Assembly: GCF_004571065.1 (NCBI RefSeq)
Contig: NZ_SPQN01000048.1
Coordinates: 1-35,138, forward strand
Source of the DNA: Geodermatophilus sp. DF01-2
Lineage (GTDB): Bacteria > Actinomycetota > Actinomycetes > Mycobacteriales > Geodermatophilaceae
DNA: 35,138 bases
Direction: 5' to 3'
The position numbers and the translations under genes are program-made. Positions within the stretch are counted from its first letter, which is position 1. Each line of letters starts with the position of its first letter. Of the stretch, positions 1 to 7,259 are shown piece by piece. Below the pieces are notes generated by a model. It made no database searches. It saw only the letters and a program-made list of their open reading frames with translations, and was not told where the DNA came from.

Positions 1-2
1 TC

Positions 3-1247
3 CGGCCCGGACGGCGGCGCACCGCCACCGGCCCCTGGTGGAAGTCCGACGCCCGGTCCGACCCCTGGCGCGATCCGCACGCACCGGCCGGCCTCACCGG
101 GCCGGCGGTGTTCGAGGAGCCCGAGCAGCAGACCGGCCCGGTCGTCGTCGACGCCAAGGGGCGCCGGCGGCTGCGGCTGGCCGACGTGTCGATCCGGCTG
201 TCGGTCCTGGCCCTCTTGGCCGTGCTGCTGACCGGGCTGGTCGGTGGCGCGGCCGGCTACTGGCTCACCCGCACCGCCGACGAGACGCCGCTGCTGGCGC
301 CCGGCACGCAGCTCAACGAGACCGACCGGGGCATCGCCCGTGAACCCGGCTCGGTGTCCGACATCGCGGAGCGGGTGACGCCGACCGTCGTCTCGGTCGA
401 GGTCCGCATCGGCGAGGCCGGCGCCACCGGTTCCGGGGTCGTCATCGACGGCGCGAACGGCTACATCGTCACCAACAACCACGTCATCTCCGGCGCCGAC
501 GGCGTCGAGGGCGCCGAGATCCGCGCGGTCTTCTCCGACGGCAGCGGCTCGGCGGCGCGGATCGTCGGCCGCGACCCGGCCAGCGACCTCGCCGTCCTCA
601 AGGTGGAGAAGCCCGGCCTGCTCACCGCAGCGCTCGGCGACTCCGACGACGTCGTCGTCGGCGACCCGGTGGTCGCCATCGGCTCGCCGCTGGGCCTGGC
701 CAGCACGGTCACCAGCGGCATCGTCAGCGCGCTCGAGCGGCCGGTCCGGCTGGCCGGCGAGGGCAGCGACACCAATGCGGTGATCAGCGCGGTCCAGACC
801 GACGCCCCGATCAACCCCGGCAACTCCGGCGGGGCGCTGGTCAACGGCGCCGGCGAGGTGATCGGCATCAACACCGCGATCGCCTCGGTCGGCGGCGGCA
901 GCGTCGGCCTCGGCTTCGCCATCCCGATCGACACCGTGCGCGACATCGCCGAGCAGCTCATCGCCACCGGGCACGCGGTGCACGCCTCACTCGGTGTCAA
1001 CGCCCGCTCGGTCACCGACGGCACCCGCGACGGCGCGCTGGTGATCAACGTCGAGCCGGGCAGCGCGGCGGCCGAGGCCGGCATCCGCGAGCAGGACGTC
1101 GTCATCGCCGTGGACGGCGAGCCGGTGGGCAGCTCGGAGGAGCTGGTCGTGGCGGTGGACTCCCACGAGCCGGGGGAGACCATCAGCCTCGAGGTGGTCC
1201 GGGGCGGCTCCTCGACGACGCTCGAGGCGACCCTCGACGAGGCCTGA
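3..1247 (+). CDS. Membrane-anchored trypsin-like (HtrA/DegP-type) serine protease with PDZ domain, 5' end missing
   Basis: The frame is open to the window edge, so the true start lies upstream. The first in-frame start visible is GTG 108, and the residues before it (TGPWWKSD..DPWRDP) look like real coding. Numbered from that GTG there is one membrane segment at about residues 31-53, a trypsin-like domain with catalytic His125 (TNNHV), Asp160 (SDLAV) and Ser240 (NPGNSGGA), and a C-terminal PDZ domain at about 290-375. The family degrades or refolds damaged proteins outside the membrane. A protease of this kind followed by tatB matches the actinobacterial sigE-rseA-htrA-tatB arrangement, so an anti-sigma factor may lie just upstream, though that is inference. 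A short CCCCT/AGGGG hairpin follows the stop. Confidence 0.9.
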   Translation, partial: RPGRRRTATGPWWKSDARSDPWRDPHAPAGLTGPAVFEEPEQQTGPVVVDAKGRRRLRLADVSIRLSVLALLAVLLTGLVGGAAGYWLTRTADETPLLAPGTQLNETDRGIAREPGSVSDIAERVTPTVVSVEVRIGEAGATGSGVVIDGANGYIVTNNHVISGADGVEGAEIRAVFSDGSGSAARIVGRDPASDLAVLKVEKPGLLTAALGDSDDVVVGDPVVAIGSPLGLASTVTSGIVSALERPVRLAGEGSDTNAVISAVQTDAPINPGNSGGALVNGAGEVIGINTAIASVGGGSVGLGFAIPIDTVRDIAEQLIATGHAVHASLGVNARSVTDGTRDGALVINVEPGSAAAEAGIREQDVVIAVDGEPVGSSEELVVAVDSHEPGETISLEVVRGGSSTTLEATLDEA

Positions 1248-1264
1248 CCCCCTCATCAGGGGCA

Positions 1265-1293
1265 CTGACCGCGACGCCATCGGAGCCTACGCT
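1265..1293 (+). promoter_or_regulatory. Candidate promoter of tatB
   Basis: CTGACC at 1265-1270 resembles a -35 box. It is separated by 17 nt from TACGCT at 1288-1293, which fits the actinobacterial TANNNT -10 box. The predicted leader is about 40 nt and contains the tatB ribosome site. Assigned by eye only. Confidence 0.4.
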
Positions 1294-1340
1294 GGACCCG
1301 CGCGACGGCCGGCCGGGCGCACGAGGAGGGGGAGCAGCGC

Positions 1341-1703
1341 GTGTTCGACTCGATCGGCTGGGGCGAGATCGTCGTCCTGGCGCTCGCCGCGCTCTTCATC
1401 TTCGGGCCCGAGCGCCTGCCGGACCTGGCCAAGGACGCCGCCGCCGGGCTAAAGAAGGTGCGCTCGGCGCTCACCGGCGTCCGCGCGCAGGTCGACGAGT
1501 CCCTGGGTGACGATCTCGCCAAGCTGCGCGACCTCGACCTGCGCCAGTACCACCCGCGGACCTTCATCAGGAACCAGCTGCTCGGCGACGACGACGCCCC
1601 CCCGCGGGCCGGCGGCGCGACGGCCGCGACCACCATGGCCGCCGCTGCCGCTCGGACGCGGAGCCCCTCCGCCCCGCCCCCGTTCGACCCCGACGCGACG
1701 TAG
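1341..1703 (+). CDS. tatB: Sec-independent protein translocase subunit TatB
   Basis: This 120-aa protein has the TatA/B layout. A very short periplasmic N-terminus (MFDSIGWGE) leads into one hydrophobic helix (IVVLALAALFIFGPERLP), with the conserved Glu8 and the FGPERLP hinge, then an amphipathic helix and a charged, disordered tail. The length and the MFDSIGWGEI start favour TatB over TatA. TatB binds TatC and receives twin-arginine signal peptides of folded exported proteins. The GTG start follows a strong purine-rich site (GAGGAGGGGG) by about 8 nt. It lies 93 bp after the protease gene and converges with mrp. Confidence 0.92.
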   Translation: MFDSIGWGEIVVLALAALFIFGPERLPDLAKDAAAGLKKVRSALTGVRAQVDESLGDDLAKLRDLDLRQYHPRTFIRNQLLGDDDAPPRAGGATAATTMAAAAARTRSPSAPPPFDPDAT

Positions 1704-1710
1704 TCGGGAA

Positions 1711-1780
1711 GCTCTTGCGGTCGTCTGCCTGCTCTTGCGGCGCCGCACCACCGCAGGAGCACGCGAAACACCGCAAGAGT
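1711..1780. repeat. Nested inverted repeats between convergent tatB and mrp
   Basis: GCTCTTGCGG occurs twice as a direct repeat (1711-1720 and 1731-1740). Each copy faces a complement: 1751-1760 (CCGCAGGAGC, one G-T wobble) and 1771-1779 (CCGCAAGAG, perfect). This allows an inner stem with a 10-nt loop inside an outer stem. It lies between two converging genes and may help termination, but the doubled arms suggest a REP-like element. Confidence 0.6.
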
Positions 1781-1801
1781 CGCCGAGAGGCTCTCTCGGC
1801 G
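1781..1801. terminator. Perfect 9-bp hairpin between tatB and mrp
   Basis: CGCCGAGAG (1781-1789), a 3-nt loop GCT and CTCTCGGCG (1793-1801) form a perfect stem. It sits 7 nt beyond the mrp stop on one strand and downstream of tatB on the other. There is no T-run, which is usual for high-GC bacteria. A bidirectional terminator is the simplest reading. Confidence 0.65.
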
Positions 1802-1808
1802 GGTCAGC

Positions 1809-2960
1809 TCAGTGACGGACCGGGGTGAGCCCCAGCGACATGCCCGACAGCCCGCGCTGGCGGGTGGCCAACGTGTCGGCGACGGCGGCCAGCGCCCGCG
1901 CGGCCGGCGACTCCGGCTCGGCCAGCACGACCGGCGCACCGGCGTCCCCGGCCTCGCGGACCCGCGTGTCCAGCGGGATCTGACCCAGCAGCGGCACCCG
2001 GGCACCGAGCGTGCGGGTGAGCGCGTCGGAGACCGCCTCGCCGCCGCCGGAGCCGAAGATCTCCATGCGGGAGCCGTCGGGCAGGTCCAGCCACGACATG
2101 TTCTCGATGACGCCGACCACCTGCTGGTGGGTCTGGGTGGCGATGGCGCCGGCCCGCTCGGCGACCTCGGCGGCGGCCTGCTGCGGCGTCGTCACCACCA
2201 AGATCTCGGCGTTGGGTAGCAGCTGGGCGATGGAGATGGCCACGTCGCCGGTGCCGGGCGGCAGGTCCAGCAGCAGGACGTCGAGGTCGCCCCACCACAC
2301 GTCGGCGAGGAACTGCTGCAGCGCGCGGTGCAGCATCGGTCCGCGCCACACGACCGGGGTGTTGCCCGGGGTGAACATGCCGATCGAGATGACCTTCACG
2401 CCGTAGGCCTGCGGCGGCATGATCATGTTGTCGACCTGGGTCGGCTTGTCGTCGACCCCGAGCATCCTTGGCACCGAGTGGCCGTAGATGTCGGCGTCCA
2501 CGACGCCCACCGACAGGCCGCGCCTGGCCAGCGCCGCCGCCAGGTTGACGGTGACGCTGGACTTGCCGACGCCACCCTTGCCGGAGGCGACCGCGTAGAC
2601 GCGGGTCAGCGAGCCCGGCTGGGCGAACGGGATGACCGGGTCGGCGGCGTCGGTGCCGCGCACGGTGCGGCGCAGCTCGGCGCGCTGCTCGTCGCTCATC
2701 ACGTCCAGGCCCACCTGCACCGAGGTGACCCCGGGGACGGCGGAGACGGCCTGGGTGACCCGGTTGGTGATCGTCTCGCGCATCGGGCAGCCGGAGACGG
2801 TCAGGTAGACCTCGACGCGGACCGAGCCGTCGGGGCCGATCTGCACGTCCTTGACCATGCCCAGCTCCGGCAGCGGGCGGTTGATCTCCGGGTCCTGCAC
2901 GGTGGCCAGGGCGGCGTTGACGGCGTCGAGCGCCGGCGCGCCGGTGGGCGGGGCGGACAT
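1809..2960 (-). CDS. mrp: Mrp/NBP35 (ApbC)-type iron-sulfur cluster carrier ATPase
   Basis: The 383-aa protein has an N-terminal MIP18-like (DUF59) domain at about residues 8-85, with the PEINRPL and SGCPM motifs. A ParA/MinD-like P-loop ATPase follows, with the deviant Walker A SGKGGVGKSS at 126-135 and later LLDLPPGTGD. The family binds and transfers Fe-S clusters to apo-proteins in the cytosol. The CxxC after ENMS seen in many bacterial homologues is replaced by LDLPDG; I recall this as normal for actinobacterial Mrp, so cluster binding may differ. An AAGGAG lies 11 nt before the ATG, a rather long spacing. It lies downstream of the diguanylate cyclase gene on the same strand. Confidence 0.93.
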   Translation of the reverse strand: MSAPPTGAPALDAVNAALATVQDPEINRPLPELGMVKDVQIGPDGSVRVEVYLTVSGCPMRETITNRVTQAVSAVPGVTSVQVGLDVMSDEQRAELRRTVRGTDAADPVIPFAQPGSLTRVYAVASGKGGVGKSSVTVNLAAALARRGLSVGVVDADIYGHSVPRMLGVDDKPTQVDNMIMPPQAYGVKVISIGMFTPGNTPVVWRGPMLHRALQQFLADVWWGDLDVLLLDLPPGTGDVAISIAQLLPNAEILVVTTPQQAAAEVAERAGAIATQTHQQVVGVIENMSWLDLPDGSRMEIFGSGGGEAVSDALTRTLGARVPLLGQIPLDTRVREAGDAGAPVVLAEPESPAARALAAVADTLATRQRGLSGMSLGLTPVRH

Positions 2961-3026
2961 CGTTGCGGCAGTCTCCTTCGGCGGGGGACCCGGTCCGGTC
3001 CGCCGAGGAGCGGCGGGGACCTGCGT

Positions 3027-4274
3027 TCACGGGCCTGCTGCCACTGTACGGCCGCACGCGCCGCCGGCTGCTGCCCGGAGGGTGATCTCCCGCGCAGGGG
3101 CTCCGGCCGCTCGGCCGACGGACAGGGGGGCCGTCGGCGTCGGAAGGCCTGCCCAGACGGCGTTGCGGGTGACCTTGGCGCGGTACAGGTGCGCGTCCGC
3201 CTCGGCGGTCAGCCGCTCCGGCACCGCGGCGTCCCCGGATGCGACGGCCACGCCCAGGGACAGCGTCAGGGAGCCCGGCCCGGAGCCGGCCAGGCCGATG
3301 CGGAGGGCGGCGCCGCGCAGCTCCTCGGCGAGGGCGACCGCGCGGCCGAGATCGCTGCCGGGCAGGAGGACGGCCAGCTCGTCGCCGCCCAGGCGCGCGA
3401 CGACGTCCCCGGCCCGGACCCGTGAGGTGATCGCCGCGGCGATCAGCCGGAGGGCCTCGTCGCCGCCGCCGTGCCCGTGCTCGTCGTTGACCTGCTTGAA
3501 GCGGTCGACGTCGACGAGGACGACGACCAGCGGGGTGCCGGCCTCCCGGGCCGCGGCACAGGCCGCCGCCAGTTCGGCGTCCCACCGGCGGCGGTTGGCC
3601 AGGCCGGTGAGCGGGTCCTCGTGGCTGAGCCGCTCCAGGCGGGTGAGCAGCGCCCGGGTGCGCTCCTGCTCGCGCTCGAGCCGGATGCGGGCGGTCGACT
3701 CCCGGGTGGCGAGCCGGTACCGCTGGTGGTGGGCGAGCACGCCGACACCGGACGCGGTGACGAGATAGATCGCGGCCGCGAGCAGGTCCTCCGTCGGCAT
3801 CGACGTGGGCGCGGTGAGGGCGGCGACCCCGAAGGCCACCCACGTCACGCCGACCAGGGCACCGGTCCACACCGGCCGGGCCACCAGGAGGCAGCCGCTG
3901 GCGTAGACCGCGAGGGTGAAGCCGAGCAGGTAGAACTCCACGTGCTCCACGCGCGGGACCATCCAGGCGATCTCGGCCTGCACCGTGGCGAGGACCGCGC
4001 AGGCGAGCAGCTCCGGCTGCCGGCGTCCGAGGGGGTGTCGCCACAGGAGCCAGACGGCCGCGACCATGGGGACGAGGCAGCCCAGCCGGACGGCGATGAA
4101 GACCCGCGCGACCCGCGGCTCGAGCAGCACGTCGAAACCGGACCAGGCGGGGACGACGAACACCGCCAGCGCGGACGTCCACAGCGCCGACTCCCGGGCA
4201 CGGGCCAGCCGGTCCTCGGCGAGGGTGGGCCGGTGGCGCAGTGGCGGGGCACCGGACGGGGAGCGAACGGACAC
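3027..4274 (-). CDS. Membrane-bound GGDEF-domain diguanylate cyclase
   Basis: From the chosen GTG at 4274 the protein has 415 aa. The N-terminal half holds about six hydrophobic segments (residues 30-180) of no family I recognise. A charged helix (about 185-218) leads to a GGDEF domain starting at DPLTGLANRR (about 220). The active-site motif reads GGDEL (296-300), a tolerated variant of GGDEF. The inhibitory I-site RAGD (287-290) has the normal five-residue spacing, and the late YRAK motif is present, so c-di-GMP synthesis from two GTP is likely. A longer frame to 4406 would overlap the divergent azlC start; GTG 4274 has GGAG 5 nt upstream and is preferred. The signal sensed by the membrane part is unknown. 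Confidence 0.85.
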   Translation of the reverse strand: MSVRSPSGAPPLRHRPTLAEDRLARARESALWTSALAVFVVPAWSGFDVLLEPRVARVFIAVRLGCLVPMVAAVWLLWRHPLGRRQPELLACAVLATVQAEIAWMVPRVEHVEFYLLGFTLAVYASGCLLVARPVWTGALVGVTWVAFGVAALTAPTSMPTEDLLAAAIYLVTASGVGVLAHHQRYRLATRESTARIRLEREQERTRALLTRLERLSHEDPLTGLANRRRWDAELAAACAAAREAGTPLVVVLVDVDRFKQVNDEHGHGGGDEALRLIAAAITSRVRAGDVVARLGGDELAVLLPGSDLGRAVALAEELRGAALRIGLAGSGPGSLTLSLGVAVASGDAAVPERLTAEADAHLYRAKVTRNAVWAGLPTPTAPLSVGRAAGAPAREITLRAAAGGACGRTVAAGP

Positions 4275-4284
4275 GCCGCTCCAT

Positions 4285-4302
4285 CGGAACGCTGCGGTTC
4301 CG
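4285..4302. promoter_or_regulatory. 18-bp inverted repeat in the cyclase/azlC divergent region
   Basis: CGGAAC and GTTCCG form perfect 6-bp arms around GCTGCG. The site lies 10 bp before the start of the cyclase gene and about 75 bp from the azlC -10 box, suitable for a dimeric repressor of the cyclase. No regulator gene is adjacent. It could also be chance. Confidence 0.3.
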
Positions 4303-4376
4303 GCTGAGCCCTCGCGGCAGGAACGTCCCCCCTCCGGGGGATGCGGCAGCCGTCCGGGGGCGCTCCGGGCCCCGGA

Positions 4377-4382
4377 TAGCCT
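4377..4382 (+). promoter_or_regulatory. -10 box TAGCCT, likely leaderless azlC transcript
   Basis: The TANNNT hexamer ends 7 nt before the azlC GTG, which would put the transcription start at or next to the start codon. No Shine-Dalgarno precedes the gene, in agreement with leaderless initiation. Confidence 0.45.
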
Positions 4383-4389
4383 CGCTGCC

Positions 4390-5085
4390 GTGTCCGCCGC
4401 CCGCACCGCGACCCTGCGCGACGCCGTCGGGTTGGGCCTGGCGGTGGGCCTCTACGGCGTGGCCTTCGGCGCCGCCGCCGACGCGGCCGGCCTGCACGTG
4501 TGGCAGGCGTTCGTGATGTCCGCGGTGATGTTCACCGGTGCCTCGCAGTTCGCCCTGGTCGGCGTCCTCGGGGCGGGCGGCGGGGGGCCGGCCGCGATCG
4601 GCAGTGCGCTCCTGCTGGGCACCCGCAACACCGTCTACGGCGTCCGGCTGCTGCCGCTGCTGCGGCCGGCCGGCGTCCTGCCGCGGGTCGGCGCGGCGCA
4701 CTGGGTGATCGACGAGACGACGGCCCTGGCGGTGGCCGCACCCGATCGTCGGCTGGCCCGGCTCGCCTTCCTCGCCGGCGGCGCCACCCTCTACGTGACC
4801 TGGAACGCGACCACGGTGGTCGGCGCGCTCGGCGCGGCGGCCCTCGGGGAGACCGCACAGGCGGCGCTGGACGCCGTCGTCCCTGCCGCGTTCCTGGCGC
4901 TGCTGTGGCCGCGGCTGCAGCGCGGTTTCCCCGAGGCGGCGGCGCAGCGGAGGGTCGCCCTCGGCGGCGCGGTCGTCGCCCTCCTGCTCACCCCGGTCGT
5001 GCCGCCCGGGGTCCAGGTCGTCGCGGCGGTGGTCGCCGTGGCGCTGGCCGGGCGGCCGCGCCGGGGGGCGGCGGTGCCGCGGTGA
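4390..5085 (+). CDS. azlC: AzlC family branched-chain amino acid exporter, large subunit
   Basis: This 231-aa polytopic membrane protein opens with TLRDAVGLGLAVGLYGVAFG and contains the family signature MSAVMFTGASQFALVGV and the GTRNTVYG stretch. AzlC works with a small AzlD partner to export branched-chain amino acids and some of their analogues. GTG 4390 gives a start that matches the family length; longer frames run into the opposite gene. Its stop overlaps the azlD start as GTGA, so the two are probably translationally coupled. Confidence 0.9.
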   Translation: MSAARTATLRDAVGLGLAVGLYGVAFGAAADAAGLHVWQAFVMSAVMFTGASQFALVGVLGAGGGGPAAIGSALLLGTRNTVYGVRLLPLLRPAGVLPRVGAAHWVIDETTALAVAAPDRRLARLAFLAGGATLYVTWNATTVVGALGAAALGETAQAALDAVVPAAFLALLWPRLQRGFPEAAAQRRVALGGAVVALLLTPVVPPGVQVVAAVVAVALAGRPRRGAAVPR

Positions 5086-5399
5086 CCGACGGGACGCTCT
5101 GGGCGGTGGTGGTCGCCGCCTCCGTGGGCTGCTACCTGCTGAAGCTGGCCGGGCTCTCGGTTCCGGCCGCGTGGGTGCAGCGGCCGTGGACCACCCGCGT
5201 CGTCGACTTCGTCCCGGCGGCGCTGCTGGCCGCGCTGGTCGCCGTCCAGGCGGCCACGGCGGGTCCGGCTCTGGCGGCCGACGGGCGGCTGGCCGGGCTG
5301 GCGGTCGCGGCGCTCGCGCTGGCGCTGCGCGCGCCGTTCATCGTCGTCCTCGTGCTGGCGGGAGCGACCGGCGCACTGGTGCACGTCCTGACCGGCTGA
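5082..5399 (+). CDS. azlD: AzlD family branched-chain amino acid exporter, small subunit
   Basis: The 105-aa protein has about four hydrophobic segments and the AzlD pattern YLLKLAGLSVP...VVDFVPAALLAALVAVQ. It is the obligate partner of AzlC. The GTG start overlaps the azlC stop by 4 nt. The stop is 11 nt from the end of the convergent DUF1003 gene. Confidence 0.88.
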   Translation: MTDGTLWAVVVAASVGCYLLKLAGLSVPAAWVQRPWTTRVVDFVPAALLAALVAVQAATAGPALAADGRLAGLAVAALALALRAPFIVVLVLAGATGALVHVLTG

Positions 5400-5410
5400 G
5401 GCCGGTCCGC

Positions 5411-5932
5411 TCAGCCGGCCGCCTCGCGGGCGGCGGCCTCGCGCTTGCGCGCCTTCCTCTCCTCCCGCCGCTGCGCCTCGTCCTCGGTCAGCCGGTTGAG
5501 CTCGCTGCGGATGAAGTCGCGGGTGGCGAGCTCGCCGATGGCGACGCGCAGCGCGGCCAGCTCGCGGGCCAGGTACTCCGTGTCGGCGCGGGTCTGCGCG
5601 GCCCGGGCGCGGTCCTCCTCGGCCTGCACCCGGTCGCGGTCGGCCTGCCGGTTCTGCGCCAGCAGGATCAGCGGCGCGGCGTAGGCGGCCTGGGTGGAGA
5701 AGGCCAGGTTGAGCAGGATGAAGGGGTAGGGGTCCCACTGCAGCCGGACGGCGAAGACGTTGAGCAGGATCCAGACGACCACGACCACCGTCTGGACGGC
5801 GAGGAAGCGGCCGGTGCCCAGGAAGCGGGCGATGCCCTCGGCGAACCGGCCGACCGCGTCGGGGTCCAACCGGAGGAAGCTGCCGAAGCCGCGCGCCCCG
5901 CGGGGGACGTCGAGCCGGCGGCCCTCAGCCAC
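5411..5932 (-). CDS. DUF1003 family membrane protein
   Basis: The 173-aa protein matches DUF1003. It has a charged N-terminus, two transmembrane helices (about 42-62, FLAVQTVVVVVWILLNVF, and 69-92) separated by LQWDPYPFILLN, and a long Arg/Glu/Ala-rich tail (95-173) likely to form a coiled coil. The molecular function of the family is not established. Its ATG overlaps the end of the upstream PRC-barrel/MgtE-N/CBS gene by 8 bp, so the two are co-translated, which suggests a shared task in Mg2+ or envelope homeostasis (inference). Confidence 0.88.
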   Translation of the reverse strand: MAEGRRLDVPRGARGFGSFLRLDPDAVGRFAEGIARFLGTGRFLAVQTVVVVVWILLNVFAVRLQWDPYPFILLNLAFSTQAAYAAPLILLAQNRQADRDRVQAEEDRARAAQTRADTEYLARELAALRVAIGELATRDFIRSELNRLTEDEAQRREERKARKREAAAREAAG

Positions 5933-7163
5933 GCCGGGCCCGCTCGCGCCAGTCGTCGGGCAGCAGGTGGTCGAGCACGTCGTCCACGCTCACCGCGCCC
6001 ACCAGCCGGCCCTGGGCGTCGACGACCGGGGCAGCGACCAGGTTGTAGGTGGCGAAGTAGCGGGTCACCTCGGCCAGCGGCGCCTCCGGCCGCAGCGGCT
6101 CCATGTCGTCGAGCACCCCGCTGACCAGGGTGGACGGTGGTTCGCGCAGCAGCCGCTGGATGTGCGCCAGGCCCAGGTAGCGGCCGGTCGGGGTGGCCGA
6201 CGGCGGCCGGCACACGTAGACCTGGGTGGCCAGGGCGGGGGTCAGCTCCGGCTCGCGCGCGCGCGCGAGAGCTTCGGCGATCGTGGCGTCCGGGGTGAGG
6301 ATCACCGGCTCGCTGGTCATGATGCCGCCGGCGGTGTCCTCGGTGTACTGCAGCAGCTGGCGCACCGGCTCGGCCTCGTCGGGCTCCATGAGCTCCAGCA
6401 GCCGGTTGCGGTCGACGTTGGACAGCTCGGCCAGCAGGTCGGCGGCGTCGTCGGGGTCCATGACCTCGAGCACGTCGGCTGCCCGCTTCTCGTCCAGCGT
6501 GCCGAGGATGGTGATCTGGTCGCCCTCCGGCAGCTCCCCCAGCACGTCCGCCAGCCGCGCGTCGTCGAGGGCCTCGGCCACCTCGTGCCGCCGCTTGATC
6601 GGCAGGTCCTGCAGCGCGTGCGCCAGGTCGGCGGCGTTGAGCTCGCGGTAGGTCGCGATCAGCGTCTCGGCGCCCTGACCGGTCTGCGGCAGGGCCAGCC
6701 CGGTCACCTCGTCCCAGGCGAGCTGGTGCAGCTGCCCGCGCCGGCCCAGCCGGCCCGGCTCCTGGACGGCGAGCCGGGAGAGCACCCAGTCGCCGGTGCG
6801 GGTCTGCTCCATGCCGGCGTCGACGACGGCGGCCGGCCTCCCGGACTCGGCCACCTGCACCCGCCGGTCGAGCAGCTCGCCGAGCACGAGGGTCTCGCCG
6901 CGCCGCTGCTCGAAGCGCTTGAGGTTCAGCGTGCCGGAGCCGAGCACCACGGCACCCGGGTCCACCGCGGTCACCCGGCCCATCGGCACGAAGATCCGGC
7001 GGCGGGCGACCACCTCGACGACCAGGCCGAGCACGCGCGGAGCCGCGGTGCCCACCCGCAGGGCCACCACCACGTCGCGGACCTTGCCCACGCGGTCGCC
7101 GTTGGGGTCGAAGACGGGCAGCCCGGCGAGCCGGGAGACGTACGCCCTGGTCGCCGTGGTCAC
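5925..7163 (-). CDS. Soluble PRC-barrel / MgtE N-terminal / tandem CBS domain protein
   Basis: The 412-aa protein has a PRC-barrel-like N-terminus (SRLAGLPVFDPNGDRVGKVRDVVV; FVPMGRVTAVDPG), then an MgtE intracellular N-domain of helical repeats (LQDLPIKRRHEVAEAL, DLLAELSNVDRNRLLELM), then two CBS motifs (ILTPDATIAEAL, APVVDAQGRLVGAVSVDDVLD). In Mg2+ channels of the MgtE family the N-domain and CBS pair sense Mg2+, but the five-helix pore domain is absent here. A stand-alone sensor or adaptor is therefore likely. GTG 7163 is chosen because GAGGAGG lies just upstream; the frame is open further up only through a dispersed repeat. It heads an operon with the DUF1003 gene. Confidence 0.85.
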   Translation of the reverse strand: MTTATRAYVSRLAGLPVFDPNGDRVGKVRDVVVALRVGTAAPRVLGLVVEVVARRRIFVPMGRVTAVDPGAVVLGSGTLNLKRFEQRRGETLVLGELLDRRVQVAESGRPAAVVDAGMEQTRTGDWVLSRLAVQEPGRLGRRGQLHQLAWDEVTGLALPQTGQGAETLIATYRELNAADLAHALQDLPIKRRHEVAEALDDARLADVLGELPEGDQITILGTLDEKRAADVLEVMDPDDAADLLAELSNVDRNRLLELMEPDEAEPVRQLLQYTEDTAGGIMTSEPVILTPDATIAEALARAREPELTPALATQVYVCRPPSATPTGRYLGLAHIQRLLREPPSTLVSGVLDDMEPLRPEAPLAEVTRYFATYNLVAAPVVDAQGRLVGAVSVDDVLDHLLPDDWRERARRG

Positions 7164-7235
7164 GGATCCTCCTCGCTGGCGCTCGTCGGCTCCGTGCCGC
7201 ACGGCTGTGTCCTTGCGGGACCTCGCAAGCTCGGT
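7161..7235 (-). repeat. Dispersed repeat F1, copy A: ends at the start codon of the PRC-barrel/MgtE-N/CBS gene
   Basis: Read on the minus strand it runs ACCGAGCTTGCGAGG ... GACGAGCGCCAGCGAGGAGG ATCC GTG. The terminal GTG is the start codon of the 412-aa gene and GAGGAGG is its Shine-Dalgarno. Copies B (20021-20100) and C (24597-24676) have the same ends. Copy A is 5 nt shorter than the corresponding part of B and C, so its internal frame is in phase with the downstream gene rather than ending in an overlapping stop. It has its own perfect stem CTTGCG/CGCAAG. Confidence 0.8.
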
Positions 7236-7247
7236 CCCGGGTGAGGC

Positions 7248-7253
7248 TACCGT
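7248..7253 (+). promoter_or_regulatory. -10 box TACCGT, likely leaderless phzF-like transcript
   Basis: TACCGT ends 6 nt before GTG 7260, and no Shine-Dalgarno is present. This matches the leaderless TANNNT promoters at several other genes in the window. Confidence 0.45.
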
Positions 7254-7259
7254 CGGGCC

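Noticed and set aside
1804-4701. 965-codon open frame on the minus strand across mrp and the cyclase gene
   Set aside because: Arg/Pro/Gly-rich composition without family features, in the wrong frame under two clearly real genes; typical of high-GC antisense or shifted frames.
6250-6270. Alternating CG run (CTCGCGCGCGCGCGAG), possible Z-DNA or regulatory site
   Set aside because: It lies inside the PRC-barrel/MgtE-N/CBS gene and encodes an ordinary Ala/Arg helix (LARARE); composition explains it.
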